Of a stretch of DNA of 64,000 bases, positions 1 through 9,077 are shown piece by piece. The translations under genes were made by a program, and so were the position numbers. Under the pieces are notes generated by a model that saw nothing but the letters and a program-made list of their open reading frames with translations, did not search any database and had not been told where the DNA came from. Each line of letters begins with the position of its first letter. The stretch's first letter is position 1. Source of the stretch: Ectobacillus sp042610425 (GTDB taxonomy: Bacteria > Bacillota > Bacilli > Bacillales > Bacillaceae_G); assembly GCF_042610425.1 (NCBI RefSeq), contig NZ_JBGJZM010000001.1:806001-870000 (forward strand), given 5' to 3'.

Positions 1-72
1 ACTCCATTGGTTAACGCTGATCTTAACCTTGATCCTGAATTCTTTGATCAAATCGTTTCAGAATATATGTAA
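1..72 (+). CDS. C-terminal end of an upstream gene (partial)
   Basis: An open frame runs from the window edge to a TAA at 70-72 and encodes 23 residues ending DPEFFDQIVSEYM. It is followed directly by a strong terminator, so it is the end of a real transcription unit. The fragment is too short to identify alone. By synteny in the B. cereus group, the gene before miaB is often the beta subunit of a 2-oxoacid:ferredoxin oxidoreductase, and an acidic tail would fit, but that is inference. Confidence 0.55.
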   Translation, partial: TPLVNADLNLDPEFFDQIVSEYM

Positions 73-81
73 TATCTATGA

Positions 82-117
82 AAAGAACTCCTTCCCGAGA
101 AGGAGTTCTTTTTTTTA
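82..117 (+). terminator. Rho-independent terminator
   Basis: AAGAACTCCTT and AAGGAGTTCTT form a perfect stem around a short loop, followed by eight T. It ends the partial upstream gene and separates it from miaB. Confidence 0.9.
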
Positions 118-303
118 TCCCGCAATTTTTCCCCAACATTGAATTCCTTTCTGTATCTACCTTATTGTTCCATAATTTATATGATAGTATAGGAGTAGTA
201 TGTTTTATTTGAAGCAACGTTTGTTGTTTAATTGGTCTAAACGTTTTATACTATGATAATGTGTATGATGTGTAAATTTCACATGACAGAAAGGAGATTA
301 TTC

Positions 304-1833
304 ATGAACGAGCAACAACGATTAGAAAGCACAAAGGTAAATCCTTCGGACAGAAAATCCAGAAAGGATTATAGTAAATACTTTGAAACACCGTACCAAG
401 CGCCGTCTTTGTTAGATGCAAAAAAGCGTGGGAAAGAAGAAATTACGATCCAACGTGACTTTGACATTCCAGAGGATATGATTGGAATAGGAAACGGCCG
501 TAAGTTTTATATTCGTACGTACGGGTGTCAAATGAATGAGCATGATACAGAAGTGATGGCGGGTATTTTAAGTGGTCTTGGTTTTGAATCTACGGATACG
601 ACAGAAGATGCCGATGTCATTCTTTTAAATACATGCGCTATTCGTGAAAATGCAGAAAATAAAGTATTTGGAGAAATAGGGCACTTAAAGCCACTTAAAC
701 TAAAAAATCCAGATGTTCTTCTTGGCGTATGTGGATGTATGTCTCAGGAAGAATCCGTTGTAAATAAAATTATGCAGAAGCTTCCGCATATTGATATGGT
801 ATTCGGCACACACAATATTCATAGATTGCCATTTATTTTAAAAGAAGCGATGTTTTCAAAGGAAATGGTTGTTGAAGTTTGGTCTAAAGAAGGGGATGTG
901 ATTGAAAACCTTCCACGTGTTCGCCGCGGTGACATAAAAGCATGGGTAAACATTATGTATGGATGTGATAAATTCTGTACATATTGTATTGTACCATATA
1001 CTCGTGGTAAGGAGAGAAGTCGTCGTCCGGAAGATATTATCCAAGAGGTACGACAATTAGCTGCACAGGGTTATAAAGAAATAACTTTATTGGGTCAAAA
1101 TGTAAATGCATATGGAAAAGATTTTAAAGATGTGAAATATGGTCTTGGTGATCTTATGGATGAACTACGCAAAATCGATATTCCACGTATTCGCTTTACA
1201 ACTAGTTACCCAAGTGACTTTGATGATCGATTAATAGAAGTATTAGCTAAGGGCGGAAACTTACTTGAGCATATTCATTTACCTGTGCAATCAGGAAGTA
1301 CAGAGACATTAAAGATGATGGCTCGTAAATATACTCGTGAAGGATATCTAGAGCTTGTTCACAAAATAAAGGCAGCTATTCCAAATGCCTCATTTACAAC
1401 AGATATTATTGTTGGTTTCCCAAATGAAACGGAAGAACAGTTCCAAGAAACATTGTCATTGTATCGTGAAGTTGAATATGACAGTGCCTATACGTTTATT
1501 TATTCTCCGCGTGAAGGAACGCCAGCAGCAAAAATGGTTGATAACGTTCCATTAGAAGTCAAAAAAGATCGTTTACAACGGTTGAATGCAGTTGTAAATG
1601 AAATTTCTGCTAAAAAAAGTTTAGCATATCGTGATCAAGTAGTAGAAGTGTTAGTTGAAGGGGAAAGTAAAAATAATCCGGACGTGTTAGCGGGTTATAC
1701 ACGTAAAAGTAAGCTAGTTAACTTTATTGGACCGAAGTCTGCGATTGGAAAAATTGTGAAAGTTCGTATTACGGATGCAAAAACGTGGTCGCTGAACGGA
1801 GTTATGATAGAAGAGCCAATTGAGGTGAAATAA
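304..1833 (+). CDS. miaB: tRNA-2-methylthio-N6-dimethylallyladenosine synthase MiaB
   Basis: This radical-SAM methylthiotransferase adds the 2-methylthio group to i6A37 of tRNAs reading UNN codons, after MiaA makes i6A. The 509-residue product has the N-terminal UPF0004 domain (RTYGCQMNEHD, cysteines for the auxiliary 4Fe-4S cluster), the radical SAM motif CDKFCTYC and a C-terminal TRAM RNA-binding domain. I chose the ATG at 304 because GAAAGGAG lies just upstream; an in-frame ATG at 253 has no ribosome binding site. An N-terminal extension of about 60 residues before the conserved domain is typical of Bacillus MiaB. ricA follows with no gap, and miaA lies about 7 kb downstream. Confidence 0.96.
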   Translation: MNEQQRLESTKVNPSDRKSRKDYSKYFETPYQAPSLLDAKKRGKEEITIQRDFDIPEDMIGIGNGRKFYIRTYGCQMNEHDTEVMAGILSGLGFESTDTTEDADVILLNTCAIRENAENKVFGEIGHLKPLKLKNPDVLLGVCGCMSQEESVVNKIMQKLPHIDMVFGTHNIHRLPFILKEAMFSKEMVVEVWSKEGDVIENLPRVRRGDIKAWVNIMYGCDKFCTYCIVPYTRGKERSRRPEDIIQEVRQLAAQGYKEITLLGQNVNAYGKDFKDVKYGLGDLMDELRKIDIPRIRFTTSYPSDFDDRLIEVLAKGGNLLEHIHLPVQSGSTETLKMMARKYTREGYLELVHKIKAAIPNASFTTDIIVGFPNETEEQFQETLSLYREVEYDSAYTFIYSPREGTPAAKMVDNVPLEVKKDRLQRLNAVVNEISAKKSLAYRDQVVEVLVEGESKNNPDVLAGYTRKSKLVNFIGPKSAIGKIVKVRITDAKTWSLNGVMIEEPIEVK

Positions 1834-2256
1834 ATGACAGCTTACACGAAAGATCAAATCATTGAACGCGCGAAGGAATTGGCAAAAATGATTGCTGAAA
1901 CCGAAGAAGTTGATTTTTTCAAGCGTGCCGAAGCAAAAATTCAAAATAACAAACAGATAAAAAGTACTATTGATAGAATAAAGTCGTTACAAAAGGAAGC
2001 CGTAAGCTTACAACATTACGGGAAAATACAAGCCTTAAAAAAGGTAGATGCAGAAATAGATGCACTGCAAGATCATTTGCACAATCTCCCAATTGTACAG
2101 CAATTTCAATCATCTCAAACGTATGTTAATGATTTATTGCAGCTTGTAGCAAGTACTATTTCCAACACCGTTACAGATAACATCATAATCTCTACAGATG
2201 GTGATGTGTTAAAAGGTGAAACGGGTGCAGAAGTTGAAAGCAAACGGAATCGATAA
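1834..2256 (+). CDS. ricA: RicA/YmcA, Y-complex subunit (RicAFT)
   Basis: RicA (YmcA) forms the RicA-RicF-RicT complex, known in B. subtilis to stimulate RNase Y mRNA maturation and to be needed for competence, biofilm formation and sporulation. The 140-residue protein is almost wholly helical, with heptad-like Leu/Ile spacing (DRIKSLQKEAVSLQHYGKIQ), typical of the YlbF/YmcA family. The start codon abuts the miaB stop, so the two are probably translationally coupled. The position between miaB and cotE is the conserved Bacillus order. The tail after about residue 125 is poorly conserved and hydrophilic. Confidence 0.92.
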   Translation: MTAYTKDQIIERAKELAKMIAETEEVDFFKRAEAKIQNNKQIKSTIDRIKSLQKEAVSLQHYGKIQALKKVDAEIDALQDHLHNLPIVQQFQSSQTYVNDLLQLVASTISNTVTDNIIISTDGDVLKGETGAEVESKRNR

Positions 2257-2301
2257 ATAATATTCCTATATAATGAGTCACGGAGCTTAAATAAAGTGAT
2301 A

Positions 2302-2334
2302 AGAGATGTCCATTTGGATGTCTCTTTTTTTTTT
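2302..2334 (+). terminator. Rho-independent terminator after miaB-ricA
   Basis: AGAGATGTCC pairs with GGATGTCTCT through ten base pairs including two G-U wobbles, followed by a long T run. It ends the miaB-ricA transcript. Confidence 0.85.
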
Positions 2335-2387
2335 GAAAAAAAGAACGTATTTGAAATATGCAGCATAAACTGTAATAAGAGGATGCT

Positions 2388-2480
2388 ATGTACAAAAATC
2401 CGCCTCTTCCTAGGCTTTTTTTGGAGTGCGATGACACATTCAGCGAATGTCTCGCATATGATGAAATGAATATTGATTGA
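2388..2480 (+). CDS. Possible 30-codon leader peptide gene before cotE
   Basis: An ATG preceded by AAGAGG opens a 30-residue frame (MYKNPPLPRLFLECDDTFSE then CLAYDEMNID). Its TGA overlaps the start of the cotE ribosome binding site, 12 nt before the cotE ATG. The placement suggests a short gene translated ahead of cotE, perhaps coupled to it. I recognise no family. It could be a chance frame in the cotE leader; conservation at this position would decide. Confidence 0.35.
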   Translation: MYKNPPLPRLFLECDDTFSECLAYDEMNID

Positions 2481-2492
2481 GGAGGGTTTGGA

Positions 2493-3038
2493 ATGTCCGA
2501 ATATAGAGAGATAATCACGAAGGCGGTCGTTGGCAAAGGACGTCAATATACGAAGTCTACTCATACTGTTGATCCGAACCATACGCCGACAAGTATTTTA
2601 GGGTGTTGGGTTATTAACCACGCGTATGAAGCGAAAAAGCATGGAAAGTATGTAGAAATTGAAGGATATTATGATATTAATACGTGGTATTCATATGATG
2701 ATAACACGAAAACAGAGGTTGTAACTAAGCGGGTACATTACAAAGATGAAGTGAAAATCCGTTACAGAGATAAAAACTATATTGGCGAGGATTACGAAAT
2801 TATTGCACGTGTCATTCAGCATCCGAATTGCTTAGAGGCCATTATTTCTCCGAACGGTAATAAGATTGTCGTAACAGTCGAACGTGAATTTATTGTAGAA
2901 GTGATTGGGGAAACGAAGGTTTGTGTTCTTGTCAATCCAGAAGGGTGTCAAGATAATGATGAAGGATATTTTGAAGTAGATGACGATGAATTTGAAGATT
3001 TAGATCCAAACTTTATATTAGATGCAGAAGAAGAATAA
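2493..3038 (+). CDS. cotE: Outer spore coat morphogenetic protein CotE
   Basis: CotE forms a ring around the forespore and directs outer coat assembly (and exosporium attachment in the B. cereus group). The 181-residue protein starts MSEYREIITKAVVGKGRQY, has the conserved SxLGCWVINH region and ends in an acidic tail rich in Asp and Glu, as usual for CotE. GAGGAGGG is well placed before the ATG. It is monocistronic between two terminators. Expression is expected from mother-cell sigma factors (known for B. subtilis); I did not assign a promoter. Confidence 0.97.
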   Translation: MSEYREIITKAVVGKGRQYTKSTHTVDPNHTPTSILGCWVINHAYEAKKHGKYVEIEGYYDINTWYSYDDNTKTEVVTKRVHYKDEVKIRYRDKNYIGEDYEIIARVIQHPNCLEAIISPNGNKIVVTVEREFIVEVIGETKVCVLVNPEGCQDNDEGYFEVDDDEFEDLDPNFILDAEEE

Positions 3039-3042
3039 CAAA

Positions 3043-3076
3043 GAGCTAGGGAGAAAATCTTCCTAGCCCTTTTTTA
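3043..3076 (+). terminator. Rho-independent terminator after cotE
   Basis: GCTAGGGAGA pairs with TCTTCCTAGC across a short A-rich loop, followed by CCC and six T. It separates cotE from mutS. Confidence 0.85.
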
Positions 3077-3252
3077 GTATGTAGCAAGACTTTATTGTTT
3101 AACTTTTTAGACATAACAGGTAATCTTAACTAGATAACAGCGGCTTGTGTGTCAACTCATTGTACAGTGAAATACTAGATACAAAAAGGGACCTATGAAA
3201 ATAATATGATATAATACTTGATAGATATCGATAAAGAGGTGTGGTAAACAAC

Positions 3253-5892
3253 ATGGTTCAATATACGCCCATGATGCAACAATATTTACAGGTGAAGGCA
3301 GATTATAAAGATGCCTTTTTATTTTTTCGTCTCGGGGACTTTTACGAGATGTTTTTTGAGGATGCGATAAAAGCAGCACATGAACTAGAAATTACGCTTA
3401 CGAGCCGTGAAGGCGGTGATGGAAAAATTCCGATGTGTGGGGTTCCACACCATGCAGCCAAAGGCTATATTGAGCAGCTCATAGAAAAAGGATATAAAGT
3501 TGCAATTTGCGAACAGGTTGAGGATCCGAAGACAGCAAAGGGAATCGTACGTCGTGAGGTCATTCAACTAATCACTCCTGGAACGATGATAGAGGGGCGA
3601 TCGTTAAGTGAAAAGGAAAATAATTTTCTTGTATCTGTAACTCCTTTTGAGGATGGTTCCTATGGACTCGCATGCAACGACCTATCTACGGGTCAAAATA
3701 CGGTTACACTCTTAACAGGTTCTGTGGAAGATGTATTACTTGAAGTATATTCACTAGGAGCGAAGGAAATTGTTGTTTCACGTAATTTTTCACAGGAAGA
3801 ATTACAAACGATTACAGATACACTCAAAATAACTATTTCCTATGAAGAGGAAGTAACCGTTCCTGATCATTTACAAAGTCTTGTAGCGCATATCGACCAG
3901 GAAAAACTAGTCATAACGGTAGGACGCCTACTTCAATATGTAATGCGTACGCAAAAGCGATCACTGGATCATCTGCAGTCCGTTGAAATCTATAATTATA
4001 ATCAATTTATGAAAATGGATGTTCATTCGAAGCGGAATTTAGAGCTAACGGAAACGATTCGAACGAAAGAAAAAACAGGCTCGTTACTTTGGTTACTTGA
4101 TAAGACGAAAACAGCAATGGGGGGGCGTATGCTCAAGCAATGGGTTGAACGTCCACTCGTCGATATGTCGCATATCCAACAGCGTCACGAGATGGTTGAA
4201 ACATTCGTCTCAAATTATTTCGTAAGAGAAGATATGAAGGAAAAATTAAAAGATGTATATGATTTAGAACGATTAGCAGGTAAAGTAGCATATGGAAATG
4301 TGAATGCAAGAGATTTACTACAATTAAAGAGGTCTTTGGAACAAGTTCCTAGCATATTGCAGTTAGTGGAACAACTACACAATTCCTATGCTAATAAGTT
4401 GACTACAAATGTAGACACTTGTGATAGTCTAACTGAGCTGTTGGAACGAAGTATTATCAGTAACCCGCCCTTATCCATTAAGGAAGGGAATATTATTAAA
4501 GATGGTTATGATGAAAAGCTGGATGAATATCGTTATGTGAGTAAAAACGGGAAAACATGGATTGCGGAGCTTGAGCAACGAGAGCGTGACTTGACTGGTA
4601 TTAAATCGCTTAAAATAGGATACAACCGAATTTTTGGTTATTATATCGAAGTAACACGGGCCAATTTATCTCTGCTACCAGAAGGACGCTATGAACGAAA
4701 ACAAACGTTGGCAAATGCTGAACGCTATATTACGGATGAATTAAAAGAAAAAGAAGCACTTATCTTAGGAGCTGAAGAAAAAATTGTACAGCTTGAATAT
4801 GATTTGTTTGCGCATTTGCGTGAGCAAGTAAAAACATATATTCCAAAACTCCAACATATAGCGAAAGTGCTTAGTGAGCTTGATGTGCTTCAAAGTTTTG
4901 CAACCGTAAGTGAAGAGGAACAATTCATCAAACCTACACTTTCCAAAACGCGTGAAATTAATATAGTTGATGGACGACATCCCGTTGTAGAAAAGGTACT
5001 ACAGGCGAAAACCTATGTCCCGAATAACGTAATGATGGGTGAAAAATTAGATATACTGTTAATAACGGGACCGAATATGTCTGGTAAGAGTACATATATG
5101 CGACAGCTTGCACTGATTGCTGTTATGTCACAAATTGGATGCTTTATTCCGGCAAGTGAAGCTGTGCTTCCAGTATTCGATCAAATTTTCACAAGAATTG
5201 GAGCTGCTGATGATCTTATTTCCGGACAAAGTACGTTTATGGTTGAAATGCTAGAAGCTAGACATGCAATTGCAAACGCAACACAAAATAGTTTAATCTT
5301 GTTTGATGAAATTGGACGAGGTACATCCACCTATGATGGTATGGCGTTAGCACAGGCAATTATTGAGTATATACACGATTATATCGGTGCAAAAACACTC
5401 TTTTCTACACATTATCACGAGCTGACCGTACTGGATAAAGAATTGCAAAAACTGCAAAATGTCCATGTGTCTGCCATTGAAGAAAATGGACATGTTGTAT
5501 TTCTTCATAAAATTAAAAATGGGGCGGCAGATAAAAGCTACGGCATTCATGTGGCCCAACTTGCAAAATTACCTGCTTCTCTTATTTCGCGTGCGAAGGA
5601 AGTGCTGGCTAAGCTAGAAGAAGGGCAGTCAGAAGATATGGAAAAGGTATATCAAAAGCAAGAAAATGTAACAGCAAAAAGTCATCCGGTACAAAAACAA
5701 CTAGAACCGAGTATCGAAGATTCACAGCTTTCTTTCTTTTCTTTTGGAGCCAAGCAAAAATCAAAAGACGTACCATCTTCACAAGAAAAAGAGGTTCTTG
5801 GCCAATTACGAAAGTTAAATATCCTAGAAATGACGCCACTTGAGGCAATGAATACATTGTATCAGCTACAAAAAAACATAAAGAAAGGATAA
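3253..5892 (+). CDS. mutS: DNA mismatch repair protein MutS
   Basis: MutS clamps DNA and recognises mismatches, then recruits MutL. The 879-residue product has the N-terminal mismatch-binding Phe-x-Glu motif (GDFYEMF, residues 28-34), connector, lever and clamp domains, the ATPase Walker A GPNMSGKST at about residue 606, Walker B LILFDEIGRG near 685 and the STHYHEL switch. The C-terminus holds a QLSFFSFG stretch like the beta-clamp-binding motif of Bacillus MutS. I start at the ATG at 3253, ten bases after AGAGGTG; the in-frame GTG at 3241 would overlap that site. mutL begins 4 nt after the stop, forming an operon. Confidence 0.97.
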   Translation: MVQYTPMMQQYLQVKADYKDAFLFFRLGDFYEMFFEDAIKAAHELEITLTSREGGDGKIPMCGVPHHAAKGYIEQLIEKGYKVAICEQVEDPKTAKGIVRREVIQLITPGTMIEGRSLSEKENNFLVSVTPFEDGSYGLACNDLSTGQNTVTLLTGSVEDVLLEVYSLGAKEIVVSRNFSQEELQTITDTLKITISYEEEVTVPDHLQSLVAHIDQEKLVITVGRLLQYVMRTQKRSLDHLQSVEIYNYNQFMKMDVHSKRNLELTETIRTKEKTGSLLWLLDKTKTAMGGRMLKQWVERPLVDMSHIQQRHEMVETFVSNYFVREDMKEKLKDVYDLERLAGKVAYGNVNARDLLQLKRSLEQVPSILQLVEQLHNSYANKLTTNVDTCDSLTELLERSIISNPPLSIKEGNIIKDGYDEKLDEYRYVSKNGKTWIAELEQRERDLTGIKSLKIGYNRIFGYYIEVTRANLSLLPEGRYERKQTLANAERYITDELKEKEALILGAEEKIVQLEYDLFAHLREQVKTYIPKLQHIAKVLSELDVLQSFATVSEEEQFIKPTLSKTREINIVDGRHPVVEKVLQAKTYVPNNVMMGEKLDILLITGPNMSGKSTYMRQLALIAVMSQIGCFIPASEAVLPVFDQIFTRIGAADDLISGQSTFMVEMLEARHAIANATQNSLILFDEIGRGTSTYDGMALAQAIIEYIHDYIGAKTLFSTHYHELTVLDKELQKLQNVHVSAIEENGHVVFLHKIKNGAADKSYGIHVAQLAKLPASLISRAKEVLAKLEEGQSEDMEKVYQKQENVTAKSHPVQKQLEPSIEDSQLSFFSFGAKQKSKDVPSSQEKEVLGQLRKLNILEMTPLEAMNTLYQLQKNIKKG

Positions 5893-5896
5893 CATC

Positions 5897-7741
5897 ATGG
5901 GGAAAATTCGCAAGCTCGATGAACAATTGTCGAATTTAATTGCGGCAGGTGAAGTTGTAGAGCGCCCGGCTTCTGTCGTTAAGGAGCTCGTAGAAAATGC
6001 GCTAGATGCAAATAGCTCCGTTATTGAAATACATCTTGAAGAAGCGGGACTTGCAAAAATAAGAATTATTGATAATGGTGATGGTATAGAAGAAAGTGAT
6101 TGTACCATTGCATTTGATCGGCATGCAACGAGTAAAATACAAGATGAAAATGACCTGTTTCGCATTCGCACGCTCGGTTTTCGCGGAGAAGCTCTGCCGA
6201 GTATAGCTTCAGTAAGTGAACTTGACATAACGACTAGTACAGGCGATGCACCGGGTACACATATCGTAATAAAGGGCGGAGAAATTCTATCGAAGGAAAA
6301 AACATCAAGCCGTAAAGGGACAGACATACTTGTACAAAACTTATTTTTTAACACACCAGCCCGTTTAAAATATATGAAAAGCATCCATACAGAACTTGGA
6401 AATATAACGGATATGGTGAACCGGATTGCACTGTCTCATCCGAACGTTTCACTTCGTATGTTTCACAACGGAAAAAAACTTCTTCATACATCGGGAAATG
6501 GGGACGTGCGGCAAGTAATGGCTGCTATTTACGGGATTCAAATTGCCAAAAAGCTAATTCCAATTGAAGTAGAATCGCTTGATTATACGATAAAAGGGTA
6601 TGTCGTTCTTCCAGAAGTGTCTAGGGCTTCTCGCAACTACATTACGACAATTATAAATGGGCGTTATGTACGTAATTATTCATTAGTAAAAGCAATTCTG
6701 CAAGGATATCATACATTGCTGATGGTTGGTCGGTTTCCGATTGCTTATTTTTCAATTGAAATGGATCCCATTCTTGTTGATGTAAATGTTCATCCATCGA
6801 AGCTAGAAGTACGGTTTAGTAAAGAAGCACAGTTGCAGGAGCTAATCGAATCTACCATTAAACAGGCTTTTTCACGCCTTCAGCTTATTCCCGATGCAAT
6901 GGTGCAAACGGCAAAGCCTACGCGCCAAGAAAGTGTACAAGAGTCCTTTTCTTTGGAGCATCGCTCGGCAGATGAGATTGCTATGCCGCTTGGTATGTTT
7001 ACAAAGGAAACAGTACGTACAGACACATATGAAGCCCCCACTCTAATAACACCTAAACAGGAAGAAACGATTCAGGAAAGTGATGAATATCGGGCTATGC
7101 AAGAGGAAATATTACAAGAGGACTGGGATGCTATTCCTGAAACAGAATGTAAGGGAAATGAACTTCCCCCTCTATATCCGATTGGACAAATGCACGGAAC
7201 GTATATTTTGGCGCAAAATGATAAGGGTTTGTATATCATTGATCAGCATGCTGCACAGGAACGAATTAACTATGAGTACTTTCGTGAAAAAGTAGGTCGT
7301 GTTCATCCTGACCTGCAAGAGTTATTAGTACCATATCGCATGGATTTATCACTGGGTGAATATTTGAAGGTAGAAGAGCAACTAGAAGAATTAAAAAAGG
7401 TTGGACTCTTTTTAGAGCCATTCGGACAGCAAAGTTTTATTGTACGTTCCCATCCAACTTGGTTTCCGAAAGGACAAGAAACAGAAATTATCGAAGAAAT
7501 GATGCAGCAAGTCGTGCACCGTAAGAAAGCAGATGTTAAAGCATTGCGCGAAGATGCAGCAATTATGATGAGCTGCAAAGCATCTATTAAGGCTAATCAT
7601 CATTTGAAGCAGGACGAAATATTTGCACTGCTGGAGGATTTGCGGAAAACAACTAATCCGTACACATGCCCACATGGACGTCCGATTGTCGTCCATCACT
7701 CCACTTATGAGCTTGAAAAGATGTTTAAAAGGGTTTTGTAG
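5897..7741 (+). CDS. mutL: DNA mismatch repair endonuclease MutL
   Basis: MutL is the nicking endonuclease of methyl-independent mismatch repair. The 614-residue protein has an N-terminal GHKL ATPase domain (VKELVENALDA, DNGDGI, the TRGEAL-type box as FRGEALPS), a variable linker at about 330-430 and a C-terminal dimerisation/endonuclease domain. The metal-binding motif DQHAAQERINYE lies at about residue 449, with SCKAS and CPHGRP further on, so it should be catalytically competent, unlike E. coli MutL. The ribosome binding site AAAGGAT lies inside the end of mutS. Confidence 0.97.
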   Translation: MGKIRKLDEQLSNLIAAGEVVERPASVVKELVENALDANSSVIEIHLEEAGLAKIRIIDNGDGIEESDCTIAFDRHATSKIQDENDLFRIRTLGFRGEALPSIASVSELDITTSTGDAPGTHIVIKGGEILSKEKTSSRKGTDILVQNLFFNTPARLKYMKSIHTELGNITDMVNRIALSHPNVSLRMFHNGKKLLHTSGNGDVRQVMAAIYGIQIAKKLIPIEVESLDYTIKGYVVLPEVSRASRNYITTIINGRYVRNYSLVKAILQGYHTLLMVGRFPIAYFSIEMDPILVDVNVHPSKLEVRFSKEAQLQELIESTIKQAFSRLQLIPDAMVQTAKPTRQESVQESFSLEHRSADEIAMPLGMFTKETVRTDTYEAPTLITPKQEETIQESDEYRAMQEEILQEDWDAIPETECKGNELPPLYPIGQMHGTYILAQNDKGLYIIDQHAAQERINYEYFREKVGRVHPDLQELLVPYRMDLSLGEYLKVEEQLEELKKVGLFLEPFGQQSFIVRSHPTWFPKGQETEIIEEMMQQVVHRKKADVKALREDAAIMMSCKASIKANHHLKQDEIFALLEDLRKTTNPYTCPHGRPIVVHHSTYELEKMFKRVL

Positions 7742-7756
7742 GTAAGGGAATAAGTA

Positions 7757-7816
7757 AAAAGGGCTCTCTCAAAGAGAATTCAAATTCCTGTTTGAGATGG
7801 GCCCTTATTTTTTGTA
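7757..7816 (+). terminator. Rho-independent terminator after mutL
   Basis: AAGGGCTCTCTCAAA and TTTGAGATGGGCCCTT form a long imperfect stem with an A/T-rich loop, followed by ATTTTTTG. It ends the mutSL operon. Confidence 0.75.
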
Positions 7817-7833
7817 ATTTGGAAAAGGTAACA

Positions 7834-7971
7834 CGAGTACGCAGCATATGGTATGATCTTCGCTATACCATATACGATAGATTGGAACTTCATTGTAATC
7901 ATATCTCGTGTATGACTATAATAAAGTTTTTTCTCAACCATGGTAATCTTTGCTCGATTGCTGCGTACCCG
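7834..7971. repeat. MITE-like element with 13-bp terminal inverted repeats
   Basis: CGAGTACGCAGCA (7834-7846) and TGCTGCGTACCCG (7959-7971) are inverted copies matching at 12 of 13 positions, enclosing 112 bp. Directly inside the left end, ATATGGTAT and ATACCATAT form a 9-bp hairpin. There is no convincing coding frame and no clear target-site duplication. It may be a small B. cereus-group type dispersed repeat or a decayed miniature element; I cannot name the family. The surrounding gap 7742-8544 otherwise holds only terminators and an sRNA candidate. Confidence 0.35.
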
Positions 7972-8035
7972 ATGTCTTTATAATGTGCAAGGCGGAGATA
8001 CATATACATAGTTTATGAAACATTTTAGGCAAGAT

Positions 8036-8069
8036 AAAAAAAGATCGCTTGACGATTTCGTCAAGCGAT
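8036..8069 (-). terminator. Strong minus-strand terminator
   Basis: ATCGCTTGACG and CGTCAAGCGAT form a perfect 11-bp stem with a 4-nt loop. On the minus strand the hairpin is followed by seven T; on the plus strand there is no T run. No protein gene lies just upstream of it on the minus strand. Confidence 0.8.
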
Positions 8070-8099
8070 TACATAGAGGGTACTACTAATGAAAAGCTT
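8037..8099 (-). ncRNA. Candidate small RNA ending at the 8036 terminator
   Basis: On the minus strand a TATAAT hexamer (8107-8112) lies about 8 bases before a likely start near 8099. The transcript would run about 60 nt into the strong terminator. There is no open frame with a ribosome binding site in it. The -35 region is poor (TTTCAT at the right distance), so the promoter is uncertain. The nearest upstream minus gene already has its own terminator at 8361-8395, so the second terminator is unexplained unless something is transcribed here. Confidence 0.25.
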
Positions 8100-8360
8100 A
8101 TGTATTATTATAAACTATTTTGAATTTTCATGAAATACTAAATAAAAAATATTTTTATTTTCATTATGGCTATATTAAAAAGAAATCATAACTGAACGAT
8201 TTGTTTAGTGTAATAATAGGTTTATGTTTCAAATACTACTTCCTTTTTTTATAAATATGTATATTTTTTGTATGATTTGTGATGTTGAGTTCTCTTAATC
8301 CCATAAACATAAAGCGGGTTCTTTTCCAGAAAGGAAATAGGTAGAAATGTATTACAACTC

Positions 8361-8395
8361 AAAAAAAAGCCGCCCTACGAAGAATGTAAGGCGGT
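8361..8395 (-). terminator. Minus-strand terminator of the 74-codon gene
   Basis: On the minus strand CCGCCTTAC pairs with GTAGGGCGG (one wobble) and is followed by C and eight T. It lies about 150 nt beyond the stop of the small gene at 8545-8769. Confidence 0.8.
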
Positions 8396-8544
8396 TACAA
8401 CAATAACGTCGTCAATTGAATTAGGGGATTGAAGAACAAAGTATTCTTCTATATTATAGAAAGAGTTTCGCAGTCTTACACGTCTTTTGTCAGAAAATCT
8501 AACAATGTTTTTTTAAAAAGAAGGTTTTGGCTTTGTAAACTAAC

Positions 8545-8769
8545 TTATGATGGTAGCACTGATTGACCTGTTAGCAGATTGTATGCCGCATAAAATTTCA
8601 TTTGTATGTAGTCCCAATCAGGATTCTCACGCAAAGATGCTTGAAATGATTGTAGCAAACAGTTAAGTGCGAATTGCAAATCATCTTCTGATATACGTAT
8701 CTGCTTTGTAGCAGATTGAAGCGTCAAATCATGAACAAGGGATTGCAAGGTTATTATTCTTTGGTCCAT
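8545..8769 (-). CDS. Hypothetical 74-aa protein
   Basis: I do not recognise the family. The frame starts MDQRIITLQSLVHDLTLQS with an excellent ribosome binding site (AAAGGAGAGG, six bases before the ATG) and has its own downstream terminator, so it is very likely real. The product is soluble and predicted helical, with a conserved-looking aromatic stretch NPDWDYIQMKFYAAYNLL. It has no cysteines except one, no signal peptide and no membrane segment. It is monocistronic on the minus strand between mutL and miaA, which is not part of the B. subtilis order, so it is probably lineage-specific. Confidence 0.75.
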   Translation of the reverse strand: MDQRIITLQSLVHDLTLQSATKQIRISEDDLQFALNCLLQSFQASLRENPDWDYIQMKFYAAYNLLTGQSVLPS

Positions 8770-9077
8770 TTGAACCTCTCCTTTATCCAGTAGGTTTTAT
8801 GTCCCAGTTTCATTGGTATTAGTAAAATAGCATAAAAACAAGATTTGCTTACGGTCATAGGTAGGCATGTATAGCTACTCATGAAAATGTCAAATATACA
8901 TTGATAGGACTATAATATTACTATGCTGTAAGTGGACAAACTATGATGAATAGGATAAAATTCTACATAATTAAAAAATTTCAATTACTATTTTGAAATG
9001 AAATTTGTTTCTTTTAAATAATAGGAAGTTGGGCATACTAATCTGATGTACAACTTGACTTAAAGTGAGTGAAAAGT
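8770..9077. other. Non-coding gap before miaA
   Basis: About 300 bp of AT-rich sequence between the divergent 74-codon gene and miaA. I see no gene, terminator or recognisable operator. It presumably holds the promoters of both neighbours. Confidence 0.5.

Noticed and set aside
3241..3252. GTG start for mutS
   Set aside because: The GTG overlaps the ribosome binding site AGAGGTG, while the ATG at 3253 has good spacing and the expected N-terminus.
7792..7983. 63-codon plus-strand frame after mutL
   Set aside because: It starts inside the mutL terminator, lacks a ribosome binding site and overlaps the inverted-repeat element.
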